DNA of 64,000 nucleotides from Edaphosphingomonas laterariae (GTDB lineage Bacteria > Pseudomonadota > Alphaproteobacteria > Sphingomonadales > Sphingomonadaceae): assembly GCF_900188165.1 (NCBI RefSeq), contig NZ_FZOS01000010.1, forward strand, positions 1 through 64,000, read 5' to 3'. Position 1 is the stretch's first letter. The number at the start of each line of letters is the position of its first letter. Below the pieces are notes generated by a model. That model made no database searches. It worked only from the letters and a program-made list of their open reading frames with translations, and had not been told where the DNA came from. The translations under genes were made by a program, and so were the position numbers. Positions 10,226-20,095 of this stretch are shown piece after piece.

Positions 10226-11515
10226 TCAATTCGCGGCCTTCACCACGTCCCCGCCCTTCATGACGAAGGGAATGGTTTCCAGCAGCCGCACGTCGCGGGT
10301 CGGATCGCCCGCCACGGCGATGATGTCGCCATAGCGGCCCGCCGCGATCGAACCGACGGTGGCGTCGCGGCCCAGCGCGGCGGCGGCATTCACCGTCGCG
10401 GCCTGGATCGCCTCGGCCGGGGTCATCCCGTAACGCACCATGATCGCGAACTGGCCGCCGGCGGTGGCGTGCGGCATCACCCCGGCGTCGGTGCCGAACA
10501 CCAGCTTCACGCCGGCCGCATGCGCCTTGCGGAAATTGTTGCGCTGGATGTCGGCCACTTCGCGATCCTTGCGAAGATTGTCCTCCATCACGCCATTCCT
10601 GGCGCCTTCGGCCTGGGTATATTCGGTGTTGAAGATGTCCATCGACAGATAGGCGCCGTGATCGCGCGCCAGCTTGATGCCTTCATCGTCGATCAGGCTG
10701 GCATGTTCGATCGTGTCGATACCCGCGCGGATCGCGGCCTTGATGCCCGCCGCGCCATGCGCGTGGGCCGCCACCTTCAGCCCCCACATATGCGCCTCGT
10801 CGGCAATGCCCTTCAGTTCCGCCTCGGTCAGCTGCTGCTGGCCGGGCTCGGTGTTCCGCGAAAATACGCCGCCCGTCGCGCAGACCTTGATCACCTCGGC
10901 GCCATATTTGCGCTGCTCGCGCACGCGCTGGCGCAGTTCGTCGATCGAATCGCCCACGGCCTCGCCCTTGGCGTGGAAGGACGGCGGCAGATAGGTCTCG
11001 TCACAATGGCCGCCGGTCGCGCCCAGCGCATGCGCTGCGGGCACGATGCGCGGCCCCGCGATGAGCCCCTCGTCGATCGCCTGCTTCATGCCGACATCGT
11101 TGTAATTGCTGGAACCGACATTGCGGACCGTGGTGAACCCCGCCTCCAGCATCGCCTTGGCATTGGCAGTGCCCTGCATCGCCCAGAAGCTGTCGGTGAA
11201 CTGCAGGCCGGTATAGCCGCCATAGATCGGGTTCGAATCGAGATGGACGTGCATGTCGATCAGCCCCGGCAGGATCGTCATGTCGCCCAGATCGACGCGG
11301 CGCGCATCCGCCGGAATCACCGGCCGCGCAGCCCCGCGCGTGACGACCGACTGGATCCGCCCGTCGGTGATCACCACCACGGGTTCGTCGACGATCCGTC
11401 CGGCCTTCGCGTCGAACATCCGCGCAGCGGTGACGACAACCGTTTCCGCCGCCGCCGGCATGGCGCAGACGGTGCTCAGCAGCAGCGCGGCAAGCGCGCC
11501 AAGTCCGTTTCTCAT
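10226..11515 (-). CDS. exported metal-dependent amidohydrolase (Xaa-Pro dipeptidase/imidazolonepropionase-like)
   Basis: A 429-aa amidohydrolase-superfamily enzyme with a cleavable signal peptide (about residues 1-23, ending AMPAAA). Binuclear metal-site residues can be read: His89 and His91 in IDMHVHLD, Lys210 in EVIKVCATGG (the likely carboxylated lysine), His251 in AAHAHG, His271 in IEHASL and Asp343 in FGTDAG. This subgroup includes periplasmic prolidase-like and other cyclic-amide or peptide hydrolases, so the substrate cannot be named. It is transcribed alone; a PAP2 phosphatase gene in the same direction ends 42 bases upstream of it. Confidence 0.85.
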   Translation of the reverse strand: MRNGLGALAALLLSTVCAMPAAAETVVVTAARMFDAKAGRIVDEPVVVITDGRIQSVVTRGAARPVIPADARRVDLGDMTILPGLIDMHVHLDSNPIYGGYTGLQFTDSFWAMQGTANAKAMLEAGFTTVRNVGSSNYNDVGMKQAIDEGLIAGPRIVPAAHALGATGGHCDETYLPPSFHAKGEAVGDSIDELRQRVREQRKYGAEVIKVCATGGVFSRNTEPGQQQLTEAELKGIADEAHMWGLKVAAHAHGAAGIKAAIRAGIDTIEHASLIDDEGIKLARDHGAYLSMDIFNTEYTQAEGARNGVMEDNLRKDREVADIQRNNFRKAHAAGVKLVFGTDAGVMPHATAGGQFAIMVRYGMTPAEAIQAATVNAAAALGRDATVGSIAAGRYGDIIAVAGDPTRDVRLLETIPFVMKGGDVVKAAN

Positions 11516-11557
11516 TCATTCCCCCCTTGGGTAGGACCCCAGTCGTAACCGCCGCGA

Positions 11558-12010
11558 TCAGCGCCGACAACCGCTCCGGCGCGCCAGCGCGAAACAACCG
11601 CAAACCCACGACAATCCGATCAGCCAGCCAACCACCACGTCGCTCGGCCAGTGCACCGCCAGCATCACCCGCGAAACCCCGATCGCCGCCGCCAGCAGCA
11701 GCGCCGCGACGGCGGGCCAAGGCGCTGGCGACCAGGCCCGCGCCGCCGCCAGCCAGACGATCAGATTATTGGCGGCATGGCCGCTCGGCATGCTCGCCGA
11801 TGTCACGCTGTCGAGATGGGGCAGCAGATCGGGCCGGGGCCGCCCGATCGCGGATTTGAGCAGCGCCACCAGCGCCGCGCCGGTCATCACGATCGCCACG
11901 AACAATGCCGCCGTCCGCCAGCCGCGCCGCCAGCCCAGCAGGCCGGCCAGCAGCGGGATCAGGATCATGCGGGTGCCGGCATCGCCCAGCCGGGTGAAGG
12001 CCAGCGCCAC
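11558..12010 (-). CDS. PAP2-family membrane phosphatase
   Basis: A type 2 phosphatidic acid phosphatase family protein (150 aa as called). All three signature motifs are present: KSAIGRPRP, PSGH in SASMPSGHAANN, and the SR-x5-H-x3-D motif in SRVMLAVHWPSDV. Four to five hydrophobic helices are visible. Such enzymes dephosphorylate undecaprenyl pyrophosphate or phospholipids at the membrane. The GTG start at 12010 is the only standard start close by, but the frame stays open upstream (residues SLLHALAVEPGSAAAT) and looks family-like, so the true start may lie inside the end of lpdA. Confidence 0.82.
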   Translation of the reverse strand: MALAFTRLGDAGTRMILIPLLAGLLGWRRGWRTAALFVAIVMTGAALVALLKSAIGRPRPDLLPHLDSVTSASMPSGHAANNLIVWLAAARAWSPAPWPAVAALLLAAAIGVSRVMLAVHWPSDVVVGWLIGLSWVCGCFALARRSGCRR

Positions 12011-12083
12011 CGTCGCGGCGGCCGAGCCAGGCTCGACCGCCAGCGCGTGGAGCAGGCTTGCGTCGACGTCCGTCGCGAACGTC

Positions 12084-13478
12084 CTAGAAGTGGAGCGCGC
12101 GGCCGTAGGCCGAAAGCACGCTTTCGTGCATCATTTCGGAAAGCGTGGGGTGCGGGAACACCGTGTCCATCAGCTCGGCCTCGGTGGTTTCAAGCTGCTT
12201 GGCCACGGTATAGCCCTCGATCAGCTCGGTCACTTCCGCGCCCACCATGTGCGCGCCCAGCAATTCGCCGGTCTTGGCGTCGAACACCGTCTTGATGAAG
12301 CCTTCCGCCTCGCCCAGCGCGATCGCCTTGCCATTGCCGATGAAGGGGAATTTGCCCACCTTCAGCTCATAGCCGGCTTCCTTCGCCTTGGCTTCGGTCA
12401 GTCCGACCGACGCCACCTGCGGGCGCGAATAGGTGCAGCCCGGAATGTTGCGCACATCCATCGCGTGCGGATGCTTGCCGGCGATCGCCTCGGCCGCGAT
12501 CACGCCTTCGTGGCTCGCCTTGTGCGCCAGCCATGGCGGCGCGGTCACGTCGCCGATCGCCCACAGGCCCGGCACGCTGGTGCGCCCCATCGGATCCGTG
12601 TCGATATGGCCCCTGGTCGTCTTCACGCCCAGCGCCTCCAGCCCGATATTCTCGGTATTGGGGAGGATGCCGACGGCGACGATGGCATGGCTGAACTCGG
12701 CCGTCTCGACCTTGCCGTCCTTGGCCTTGATCGCGGCGGTGACGCCCTTGGCGGTCGCTTCCAGCTTCTCGACGCCCGCCCCGGTCAGGATCTTCATGCC
12801 CTGCTTGGTCAGCGCCTTTTCCATGAAGGCGGAGACTTCCTCATCCTCCACCGGCAGGATGCGCGGCAGCATCTCGACGATCGTCACATCGGCGCCCATG
12901 TCCGAATAGAAGCTGGCAAATTCGACACCGATCGCGCCCGATCCGATGACAAGCAGCTTGGTCGGCATTTCGGCCGGCACCATCGCGTGGCGATAGGTCC
13001 AGATCCGCTTGCCGTCCGCCGGCGCGAAGGGCAGGTCGCGCGCGCGCGCACCGGTGGCGATGATGATGTCCTTGGCGGCAAGGTCGGTGGTCTTGCCGTC
13101 CTTCTCCACCTTCAGCTTGCCGGCCGCGACGATCGTGCCATTGCCTTCGACAACGGTGATCTTGTTCTTCTTCATCAGGCCCTTGACGCCGGCATTGAGC
13201 TGGCCGGCGACGCCGCGCGAACGCTTGACCACCTTGGCCAGATCGAAACCCGGCTTCTCCGCCGACAGGCCATAGGCGTCGGCGTGCGTCATATAGTGAT
13301 AGATTTCCGAGGTGCGCAGCAGCGCCTTGGTGGGGATGCACCCCCAGTTCAGGCAGATGCCGCCCAGATTTTCGCGCTCAACGATCGCGACCTTGAGGCC
13401 AAGCTGGCTCGCGCGGATCGCCGCGACATAGCCGCCGGGGCCCGAGCCAAGGACGATGAGGTCGTAGGTGTCAGCCAT
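12084..13478 (-). CDS. lpdA: dihydrolipoyl dehydrogenase (E3)
   Basis: Flavoprotein E3 (464 aa) that reoxidises dihydrolipoamide on E2 with NAD+. The N-terminal FAD fold GSGPGGYVAAIRASQLG, the redox-active disulfide Cys42/Cys47 in GGICLNWGCIPTKALL, the NAD-binding VIGSGAIGVEFASFY and the C-terminal HPTLSEMMHE with the catalytic His are all present. It is located directly downstream of pdhC with 48 bases between, which supports a role in the pyruvate dehydrogenase complex. The E1 genes are not in this window. Confidence 0.96.
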   Translation of the reverse strand: MADTYDLIVLGSGPGGYVAAIRASQLGLKVAIVERENLGGICLNWGCIPTKALLRTSEIYHYMTHADAYGLSAEKPGFDLAKVVKRSRGVAGQLNAGVKGLMKKNKITVVEGNGTIVAAGKLKVEKDGKTTDLAAKDIIIATGARARDLPFAPADGKRIWTYRHAMVPAEMPTKLLVIGSGAIGVEFASFYSDMGADVTIVEMLPRILPVEDEEVSAFMEKALTKQGMKILTGAGVEKLEATAKGVTAAIKAKDGKVETAEFSHAIVAVGILPNTENIGLEALGVKTTRGHIDTDPMGRTSVPGLWAIGDVTAPPWLAHKASHEGVIAAEAIAGKHPHAMDVRNIPGCTYSRPQVASVGLTEAKAKEAGYELKVGKFPFIGNGKAIALGEAEGFIKTVFDAKTGELLGAHMVGAEVTELIEGYTVAKQLETTEAELMDTVFPHPTLSEMMHESVLSAYGRALHF

Positions 13479-13526
13479 GGATGCTCCGTTCGAGCCTTGA
13501 TTTGAAAGATTGGCGATGCCGGCCGA

Positions 13527-14801
13527 TCAGGCCAGCATCCCCAGCGGCTTTTCCACCAGCCGCTTGAACGCCGCCATCAGCTCGGCGCCGACCGCGCCGT
13601 CAATGGCGCGATGGTCGAAGCTGCCCGTGGCGGTCATCACCGTCGCCATCGCCAGCGCGTCGTTCACGACATAAGGCCGCTTCTCGCCCGCGCCGACGGC
13701 CAGGATCATCCCCTGCGGCGGGTTGATGACCGCATCGAACTGCTTGATGCCGTACATGCCGAGGTTGGAGATGGAAGCGGTGCCGCCCTGATATTCTTCC
13801 GGCGCCAGCTTGCCGTCGCGGGCGCGGGCGGCGAGGTCCTTCGCCTCGGTCGCGATCCGCGACAGGGGCTTGTTGACGACATCGGTGATCACCGGCGTGA
13901 TCAGCCCGCCCGGGATCGCCACCGCCATCGAAATGTCCGAACGCTGGAACTTGACCAGCGTGTCGCCGGCGAACTGGACATTCGCATCGGGCACTTCGGC
14001 CAGCGCGACGCCGAGCGCCTTGACCAGCAGATCGTTGACCGAAAGCTTGATGCCGCGCCCTTCGAGGCCCGCATTGAGCTCCCCACGCAGCTTGAGCAGC
14101 GCATCGAGGTTGCAATCGATCGTCAGATAATAATGCGGCACCGTCTGCTTGGATTCGGTGAGGCGCTTGGCGATCGTCTTGCGCATGTTGGAAAGCTTGA
14201 TCGTTTCCGACGGGATACCCGCAGGGGCGGCCGCCGGCGTGGCGATCGGCGCCGCCGGCGCCTGCGCGGCCGGTGCGGCGGCTGCGGCGGGCTTGCCGCC
14301 TTCGACGTCGGCCTTGACGATCCGGCCATTGGGGCCGGTGCCAGCGACGGACGCAAGATCGATCCCCTGCGCCTGCGCGATCCTGCGGGCGAGCGGGGTC
14401 GCCTTCACGCGATCGTCGGTGGAGGCCGGGACCGGGGCGGCGGCGGGAGCAGGCGTCGGCGCGGCCTTGGCCGCAACCTCCGGCTCCGCCTTGGGCGCCG
14501 GAGCGGCCGGCTTCTCGGCCTTTGGCGCGGGCGCGGCGGCAGCGGCGGACGCATCCTCGCCCTCGCCGGCGATCAGCGCGATCACCGCGCCAACCTTCAC
14601 GCCATCCGTGCCTTCGGGAATCAAGATCTTGGCGATCGTGCCTTCGTCGACGGCCTCGAATTCCATCGTCGCCTTGTCGGTCTCGATCTCGGCCAGCAGA
14701 TCGCCCGATTTCACCTCATCGCCTTCCTTCACCAGCCACTTGGCCAGCGTGCCCTCCTCCATCGTCGGGGAAAGCGCGGGCATCTTGAGCTCGATGGGCA
14801 T
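13527..14801 (-). CDS. pdhC: pyruvate dehydrogenase complex E2, dihydrolipoamide acetyltransferase
   Basis: E2 (424 aa) accepts the acetyl group from E1 on a lipoyl arm and passes it to CoA. Domain order is: a single lipoyl domain (1-80) with lipoyl-lysine 43 in [10 protein letters not shown], an Ala/Pro-rich linker (about 85-135), the peripheral-subunit-binding domain (about 138-175, [16 protein letters not shown]), a second Ala/Pro linker, and the acyltransferase core with the catalytic DHRAIDG (His397). The [17 protein letters not shown] start is typical of PDH rather than 2-oxoglutarate E2. The lpdA gene follows. Confidence 0.94.
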   Translation of the reverse strand: MPIELKMPALSPTMEEGTLAKWLVKEGDEVKSGDLLAEIETDKATMEFEAVDEGTIAKILIPEGTDGVKVGAVIALIAGEGEDASAAAAAPAPKAEKPAAPAPKAEPEVAAKAAPTPAPAAAPVPASTDDRVKATPLARRIAQAQGIDLASVAGTGPNGRIVKADVEGGKPAAAAAPAAQAPAAPIATPAAAPAGIPSETIKLSNMRKTIAKRLTESKQTVPHYYLTIDCNLDALLKLRGELNAGLEGRGIKLSVNDLLVKALGVALAEVPDANVQFAGDTLVKFQRSDISMAVAIPGGLITPVITDVVNKPLSRIATEAKDLAARARDGKLAPEEYQGGTASISNLGMYGIKQFDAVINPPQGMILAVGAGEKRPYVVNDALAMATVMTATGSFDHRAIDGAVGAELMAAFKRLVEKPLGMLA

Positions 14802-14933
14802 AAACTGGCCTCAATTAGAAAGTCCGGGACAGGCGCCCGTCTCTCGGCCAAGCGGCTGGCCCGGTCAAGGCCCGCATGCTTGCGCGGCGGGCACTTATCA
14901 CTCATGTCTGCCGCCAACAGGGAGAGATGAGCG

Positions 14934-15389
14934 ATGCGCACCTATCTGGTGGTGATCGACGACAATGACGAATCGCGCGTGGCGCTGCGCTTCGCCGCGC
15001 GGCGCGCGGCCAAGACGGGCGGCGCGGTGGAAATCGTGGCGCTGATCCCGCCGCCGGAATTCGTCCAGTGGGGCGGCGTCCAGGCGGCGATGGAGGAAGA
15101 AGCCCGGCTACGCGCCGATGCGCTCGTCGCGCAGGCAGCCGGCGAACTGATCGAGGAAACCGGCCTGCGCCCGTCGATCACGGTCAAGGTCGGCGAACCC
15201 GTGGCCTCGGTCCGCAACATGCTCGCCGAACGGCCCGACACCGCCGCCCTCGTCCTCGGCGCCGCCGCCACCGGCGCGCCCGGGCCACTGGTCGCGCACT
15301 TTTCCGGTCAGGACGCGGGCAAACTGCCCTGCCCCGTGATGATCATCCCGGGATCGCTCAGCGACGAGGCACTCGACCGGCTGAGCTGA
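14934..15389 (+). CDS. universal stress protein (UspA) family
   Basis: A 151-aa single-domain Usp-fold protein. It opens with TYLVVIDDNDESRVALRFAARRA, the nucleotide-binding-fold strand and helix of the family, and ends with the LVLGAAATGAPGPLVAHF...CPVMIIP block, which corresponds to the ATP-binding G-x2-G-x9-G(S/T) region in degenerate form. Usp proteins are small cytoplasmic stress or signalling proteins; a specific role cannot be assigned. It is divergent from pdhC and convergent with the GAF-domain gene, with an AGAGATGAGCG stretch before the start. Confidence 0.78.
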   Translation: MRTYLVVIDDNDESRVALRFAARRAAKTGGAVEIVALIPPPEFVQWGGVQAAMEEEARLRADALVAQAAGELIEETGLRPSITVKVGEPVASVRNMLAERPDTAALVLGAAATGAPGPLVAHFSGQDAGKLPCPVMIIPGSLSDEALDRLS

Positions 15390-15395
15390 GGCCAG

Positions 15396-15881
15396 CTAGC
15401 CGATCCGATCCGCCAATATCCCGGCCAGCCGGGTGATACCGGCCTCGTCCTCGGCATCGAAGCGGCCCGGCGTGGGGCTGTCGAGATCGATCACCGCGAT
15501 CACGCGGCCGTCGCGGATTACCGGCACCACCAGTTCCGATGCCGATGCCGCATCGCAGGCGATATGGCCGGGGAAAGCGTGGACATCGGCCACCAGCTGC
15601 GCGGTGGCGCTCGCTGCAGCCGCCCCGCATACGCCCTTGCCGAACGGGATGCGGATGCATGCCGCCTTGCCCTGGAACGGGCCAAGCACCAGCACCTCAC
15701 CCTGCGCGCGATAAAAACCCGCCCAGTTCAGATCGGGCAGATATTCCCACATCAGCGCGGCGGCATTGGCCATGTTGGCGATGCCGTCGGGCTCGCCCGC
15801 GGTCAGTGCGTCGAGCGCCTCGGCAAGCGCGCGGTAGAAAGCCGGCTTGTCCTGATTCTCGGCGATAGCGAACTGGTACAT
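15396..15881 (-). CDS. msrC: free methionine-(R)-sulfoxide reductase (GAF domain)
   Basis: A 161-aa single GAF-domain enzyme of the fRMsr family, which reduces free methionine-R-sulfoxide using thioredoxin. The active-site cysteines fall at residues 75, 85 and 109 (KAACIRI, KGVCGAA, HIACDAA), the same 10- and 24-residue spacing as in the yeast enzyme. The surrounding LNWAGFYR, LVLGPFQGK and DVHAFPGHIACD segments are family hallmarks. An alternative ATG eight codons upstream (15905) is in frame; homology begins with the start chosen here. The gene stands alone. Confidence 0.9.
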   Translation of the reverse strand: MYQFAIAENQDKPAFYRALAEALDALTAGEPDGIANMANAAALMWEYLPDLNWAGFYRAQGEVLVLGPFQGKAACIRIPFGKGVCGAAAASATAQLVADVHAFPGHIACDAASASELVVPVIRDGRVIAVIDLDSPTPGRFDAEDEAGITRLAGILADRIG

Positions 15882-15946
15882 ATGGTCTTCCTGATCGAAA
15901 CTCATCCGGCCTGAATGCCGGCCTGATCGCCAGCCTGATCGTCAGC

Positions 15947-16360
15947 CTAGTCGAACGTCACCCGGCCGCGCCCGCGCTTGATTTCGGAACGCTGCGACTT
16001 GCCTTCAAGCCTGCGCGCCTTGGCCGCCTTGCCCGGCTTGGTCTTGATCCGCCGTTCGGGGCGGACATGGGCCCGCGCGATCATCTCGCCCAGCCGTTCG
16101 CGTGCCTCTGCCCGGTTCGCCTCACGCGTGCGATGTGTGCGGGCGACCAGCACGATCTCCCCCTCGGCGGTGAAGCGGCTGCCGGCCAGTTCCTTCAACC
16201 GGCGATAGACATCGGGCGCCAGTCGCAGCGCGAACACGTCGAGCCGGATCTGCACGGCCGTCGCCACCTTGTTGACATTCTGGCCACCCGGCCCGGTTGC
16301 GGCGAGAAATTTTTCCTCGATCGCGTCTTCGGGGATCGGCCAGCGTTCAGGCTGGGGCAT
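15947..16360 (-). CDS. arfB: peptidyl-tRNA hydrolase ArfB, stalled-ribosome rescue factor
   Basis: ArfB (YaeJ) frees ribosomes stalled on mRNAs without a stop codon. The 137-aa protein has the catalytic GGQ (residues 25-27) in ATGPGGQNVNKVATAV and a long basic C-terminal tail (RRIKTKPGKAAKARRLEGK onward) that enters the empty mRNA channel. There is no codon-recognition domain, as expected for this class rather than for RF1/RF2. The start MPQPERWPIPEDAI overlaps the 3' end of the upstream pseudouridine synthase gene by 14 bases. An open frame continues upstream to 16540 but is not family-like. Confidence 0.92.
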   Translation of the reverse strand: MPQPERWPIPEDAIEEKFLAATGPGGQNVNKVATAVQIRLDVFALRLAPDVYRRLKELAGSRFTAEGEIVLVARTHRTREANRAEARERLGEMIARAHVRPERRIKTKPGKAAKARRLEGKSQRSEIKRGRGRVTFD

Positions 16361-17015
16361 CGGCCAGCCGGGCGTGCGCGGCAAAGCGGCCGAAGCTGGC
16401 CGGCGGCTCCGCCGTCGCCTCGATCGGCGCCTTGTTGGGCCGGGGCAGGCTGAGCGCGCGGGCATGGAGCAGCATCGGCCCGTCGCCCTTCCCGTAAACC
16501 GGATCGCCGACGATCGGCGCGTTGAGGCCCGATGCGGCATGGACGCGGATCTGGTGGGTGCGCCCGGTCTCGGGCGTGAACTCGATCAGCGCACGGCCAT
16601 CGGCCTCGGCCAGCTTGCGCCAGTGGGTGCGCGATGCCTTGCCGCGCGGATCGACGATCATCCGCCACCCCGCCTCGCGCGTCGAAACCTTGTGCAGCGG
16701 CAGGTCGATCGTGCCGCCGTCGCCGGCCGGCACCGGGCTCACCACCGCCCAATAGGTCTTGGCGACCTCGCCCGCCTCGAACGCCGCAGAATAGCGCTTG
16801 AGCGCCTTGGGGTTGCGCGCCAGCAGCAGGCAGCCGGACGTGTCGCGATCGAGCCGATGGACGATCGCCGGCCGCCGCTGAAAGCCGAAGCGCAGCGAAT
16901 CGAGATGGTTCTCGACGCTCAGAGAGCCGTCACGCACCTCGGTCACAGGCAGGCCGGCGGGCTTGTCGACCACCAGCGCCTCGGCATCGATGAAAAGAAC
17001 GCGATCGGATAGCAT
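16347..17015 (-). CDS. RluA-family RNA pseudouridine synthase
   Basis: A 222-aa pseudouridine synthase of the RluA family. The catalytic aspartate is Asp56 in the diagnostic HRLDRDTSG; LVVDKPAGLPV at the N-terminus and RTHQIRVHAA toward the C-terminus are the other two conserved blocks. It lacks an N-terminal S4 RNA-binding domain, like RluA itself and TruC. The RNA target cannot be told from sequence alone. It overlaps arfB and probably forms a two-gene unit with it. Confidence 0.9.
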   Translation of the reverse strand: MLSDRVLFIDAEALVVDKPAGLPVTEVRDGSLSVENHLDSLRFGFQRRPAIVHRLDRDTSGCLLLARNPKALKRYSAAFEAGEVAKTYWAVVSPVPAGDGGTIDLPLHKVSTREAGWRMIVDPRGKASRTHWRKLAEADGRALIEFTPETGRTHQIRVHAASGLNAPIVGDPVYGKGDGPMLLHARALSLPRPNKAPIEATAEPPASFGRFAAHARLADAPA

Positions 17016-17101
17016 CCGCCCGCTCTGTCACGGAGCGCGGGCGGGCGCAACTTTGGTGGGCACGGTGGCGCACAGAAGGCGTCGCCTTTCTAGTTGATCC
17101 G

Positions 17102-17500
17102 CTAGTGCTCACCCTTGCGCTCGAGCCAGATCAGCAATCCCCCGATCGCGGCGGCGCCAACGGCGAGATAGAAAGCGACAAAGACCAAAGCGACCGACGC
17201 CGTCGAACTGCTCGCGAGATCGACACCCGCTAGGAACAGCCCATACGCGCCGACCATCAGGGCCGACAAACCGACAAAGACAGCCTTCAGAACCACGGTG
17301 CTGCTCTTGACCGTCAGCACCAGCATGATGATCTGCGGGGCGCCCAAGATTATCGCGGCGGGCAGCAACGTGATCGGCGCCGTTAGAATCTCGTACCAGC
17401 CTATACCCTTCCATAGGCCATGCATCATCAAAGCAACGATGATATTTACAGGGCATAAAGTGGCCGCTGCCTTTGAGGCAAAATCCCAGTTCTTCCACAT
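17102..17500 (-). CDS. hypothetical membrane protein
   Basis: Not recognised. The frame beginning MWKNWDFASKAAATLCPVNI (about 132 aa) contains four hydrophobic segments, roughly at residues 12-30, 35-60, 64-88 and 98-122, and ends with the basic tail LERKGEH, so an integral membrane protein is likely. A start 15 codons further upstream (17545) is possible. Base composition is lower in GC than the neighbours, and the gene sits alone between the pseudouridine synthase and yqiJ genes, so it may be a later arrival. Confidence 0.6.
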   Translation of the reverse strand: MWKNWDFASKAAATLCPVNIIVALMMHGLWKGIGWYEILTAPITLLPAAIILGAPQIIMLVLTVKSSTVVLKAVFVGLSALMVGAYGLFLAGVDLASSSTASVALVFVAFYLAVGAAAIGGLLIWLERKGEH

Positions 17501-17655
17501 TATCTTCAAACTTAATCGAAAAATGCGCAGCTCGCAAACGATCAATCTGATTTTGTACTAGCGGTTAGCGGGGAACTTTCGTTAGGGCACACATATCTCG
17601 ACGACCGCCCATCTGCCCGCTAGCCTTGTATCCCGGGCAGGGAGGAATCGAAGAC

Positions 17656-18270
17656 TTGCTGGAATTTCTGGGGGCCGGCGAAAATCTTGCATTTGCGGTC
17701 GCACTTGCGGTGATGCTGCTGATCGGCGCGGTGGAAGCCGTCGGCCTGTCCGCCGGGATGGCCGGCCATGAGATCGATCTCGACGGCGATGGCGACTGGC
17801 TGGGCTGGCTCGGCGTCGGCCGCATCCCCCTGCTCATGCTGCTCTGCGTCTTGCTCGCCTGCTTCGGCCTGATCGGGCTGATCGGCCAGCAGATCGCGCT
17901 CAGCACGGTCGGCGCGCTCCTGCCCGGCTGGATCGCGGCACCTGCCGCCGGCGTGGCGGCGCTGCCCGTGACCGGTCTTATCGCCCGCGGCCTCGGCCGC
18001 ATTCTGCCGCAGGATGAAACCACCGCGATCGACATCGGCGAGCTGGTCGGGCTTTCCGCCACGATCGTCGTCGGCCGCGCCGCGCAAGGCTCGCCCGCCA
18101 AGGCGCGGGTGCGCGATTATCATGGCCTGACCCATTACGTCATGGTCGAACCCGACAATCACGGCCACAGCTTCGGCGAGGGCGAGGAGATCCTTCTCGT
18201 TCGCCGCGAAGGCAATGTCTTCCGCGCCATCGCCACCGGCCGCCCCTCACCCCTCCAGCTGGATCGATAG
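17656..18270 (+). CDS. yqiJ: YqiJ-like membrane protein with C-terminal OB-fold (DUF1449)
   Basis: A roughly 204-aa membrane protein of the YqiJ/DUF1449 family, partner of YqiK flotillins. Two or three membrane helices (about residues 8-28, 58-84, 98-115) are followed by a soluble C-terminal region (ELVGLSATIVVGRAAQG onward) of NfeD-like OB-fold character. A TTG start is chosen because GGGAGGA lies about nine bases upstream; no ATG is available, and another TTG ten codons earlier is in frame. The stop codon directly abuts the ATG of the flotillin gene, so the two are cotranscribed and probably form a membrane microdomain complex. Confidence 0.78.
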   Translation: MLEFLGAGENLAFAVALAVMLLIGAVEAVGLSAGMAGHEIDLDGDGDWLGWLGVGRIPLLMLLCVLLACFGLIGLIGQQIALSTVGALLPGWIAAPAAGVAALPVTGLIARGLGRILPQDETTAIDIGELVGLSATIVVGRAAQGSPAKARVRDYHGLTHYVMVEPDNHGHSFGEGEEILLVRREGNVFRAIATGRPSPLQLDR

Positions 18271-19983
18271 ATGAACGACATCATATCCGTGAACGAACAG
18301 GGCAATTCGTTGATCAGCATCGGCATCTATGCCGGCATCGCGCTCGCGCTGATCCTCACGCTCGGCTTCATCATCGCCCGGCTTTACAAGCGGGCGTCGA
18401 AGGAAATTGCCTTCGTCCGCACCGGCTTCGGCGGCGAAAAGGTGGTGATGAACGGCGGCGCGCTGGTGCTGCCGGTGTTCCACGAAACCATGCCGGTGAA
18501 CATGAACACGGTGCGGCTGGCGGTGGAGCGCAAGAATTCCGACGCGCTGATCACGCTCGATCGCCTGCGCATCGACGTGAAGGCCGAATTCTATGTGCGC
18601 GTCCGTCCCGACCGCGAAGCGCTGGCCACCGCCGCGCAGACGCTTGGCATGCGGACGATGAACCCCGATGCCCTGAAGGAGCTCGTCGAAGGCAAGTTCG
18701 TCGACGCGCTGCGCTCCGTCGCCGCCGGCATGACGATGAACCAGCTGCACGAACAGCGTTCGGATTTCGTGCAGAAGGTGCAACAGGTGTCGTCGGCCGA
18801 TCTGGCGATGAACGGCCTCGAACTGGAATCGGTCTCGCTCACCGGGCTCGATCAGACGTCGATCGAACATTTCAACGCCAATAACGCCTTCGACGCCGAA
18901 GGCCTCACCAAGCTCACCGAGCAGATCGAGCTGCGCAAGAAGGCGCGCAACGACATCGAACAGGATACCCGCGTCCAGATCGAGGCGAAAAATCTCGAAG
19001 CCGCGCGCCAGTCGCTCACCATCGGCCGCGACAGCGAGTTCGCGCGGCTGGAGCAGGAGCGCGAAGTGGAGATGCGCCGCGCCGAACAGGTGTCCGAAGT
19101 CGCCCGCCAGCAGGCCGAGCGCCAGCGCGAGGCCGATCAGGCACGGATCGTGGCCAAGCAGCAGACCGACGCCGCCCAGATCGAGGCCGACCGCGCCGTC
19201 CAGCAAGCCCGCATCGCGCAGGCACAGGCGATCGAGATCGCCCGGCAGGAACAGCAGATCGCCGTGCAGAACAAGAGCCGCGAGGAAAGCCAGGCCAAGG
19301 CCGAGGCCGACAAGGCCCGCGCCGCCGCCGTCGCCGCCGAGGAACAGGTGGCGACCGCGCGCGAAACCGAGGTCGCCGAGCGCGTCAAGCGGATCGAGCT
19401 AATCGACGCCGCGCGCGAGGCCGAACGCGCCGCGATCGCCATCAAGGTGCAGGCCGAGGCCGAAAAGCAGGCCGCCGCCGATCGCGCCGAAGCGCTGCGC
19501 GCCGGTGCGGAAGGCGAGGCGGAGGCGGAAAAGCTGCGCGCGGATGCCGCCCGCGTCCGTTTCGAGGTCGAGGCTGCCGGCCAGCGCGCGATCAACGAAG
19601 CCGCCAACCTGCTCTCCTCCGACCAGATCTCGCTCCAGACCAAGATGGCGCTGCTCAAGGTGCTACCCGAGGTGATTCGCGAGGCGGCGAAGCCGATGGA
19701 GGCGATCGACAGCATCAAGATCGTCCAGGTCGATGGCCTGACCGGTGGTAGGTCGGGTGCGGGCGATGGCGCCTTCGTCCCGGCCAATGACGGCAATCTC
19801 GCCGGTTCGGCCGTGGCGGCGGCGCTGCGCTATCGCGCGCAGGCGCCGGTGATCGACGGGCTGATGAAGGAACTGGGCTTCGACGGATCGACGCTCGATT
19901 CGCTCGTCGCCGGGGCCGCCCGCGCCGACGCGCCCAAGGTGCCGGCGCCCAAGCCCCCCGCAAAGGTCGCCAAGGCGGATTGA
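18271..19983 (+). CDS. yqiK: flotillin-like protein YqiK (SPFH domain)
   Basis: A 570-aa inner-membrane protein with one N-terminal helix (about 14-36), an SPFH/band-7 domain ([18 protein letters not shown] at about 48-65, through about 230) and a very long Ala/Glu/Arg-rich coiled coil (about 235-460) with repeated [12 protein letters not shown]-like heptads, then an Ala/Pro/Lys C-terminal tail. Flotillins organise lipid domains and oligomerise through the coiled coil. The gene starts immediately after the yqiJ stop codon. A specific cargo or stress role is not visible in the sequence. Confidence 0.9.
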   Translation: MNDIISVNEQGNSLISIGIYAGIALALILTLGFIIARLYKRASKEIAFVRTGFGGEKVVMNGGALVLPVFHETMPVNMNTVRLAVERKNSDALITLDRLRIDVKAEFYVRVRPDREALATAAQTLGMRTMNPDALKELVEGKFVDALRSVAAGMTMNQLHEQRSDFVQKVQQVSSADLAMNGLELESVSLTGLDQTSIEHFNANNAFDAEGLTKLTEQIELRKKARNDIEQDTRVQIEAKNLEAARQSLTIGRDSEFARLEQEREVEMRRAEQVSEVARQQAERQREADQARIVAKQQTDAAQIEADRAVQQARIAQAQAIEIARQEQQIAVQNKSREESQAKAEADKARAAAVAAEEQVATARETEVAERVKRIELIDAAREAERAAIAIKVQAEAEKQAAADRAEALRAGAEGEAEAEKLRADAARVRFEVEAAGQRAINEAANLLSSDQISLQTKMALLKVLPEVIREAAKPMEAIDSIKIVQVDGLTGGRSGAGDGAFVPANDGNLAGSAVAAALRYRAQAPVIDGLMKELGFDGSTLDSLVAGAARADAPKVPAPKPPAKVAKAD

Positions 19984-20095
19984 CCCCGCAAACCGGCCCC
20001 GCACCATGCCCGTACGGGGCTGGCGCGGGGCCGGCGCGGCCGCGATGCACTCAACCCGTGACGAAGCCGGCGGATGCCGCTATGGGCGCGCCATC

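Noticed and set aside
13600-14115. Alternative frames inside pdhC
   Set aside because: The Ala/Pro-rich linkers open all frames; only one frame gives the lipoyl, binding and catalytic domains.
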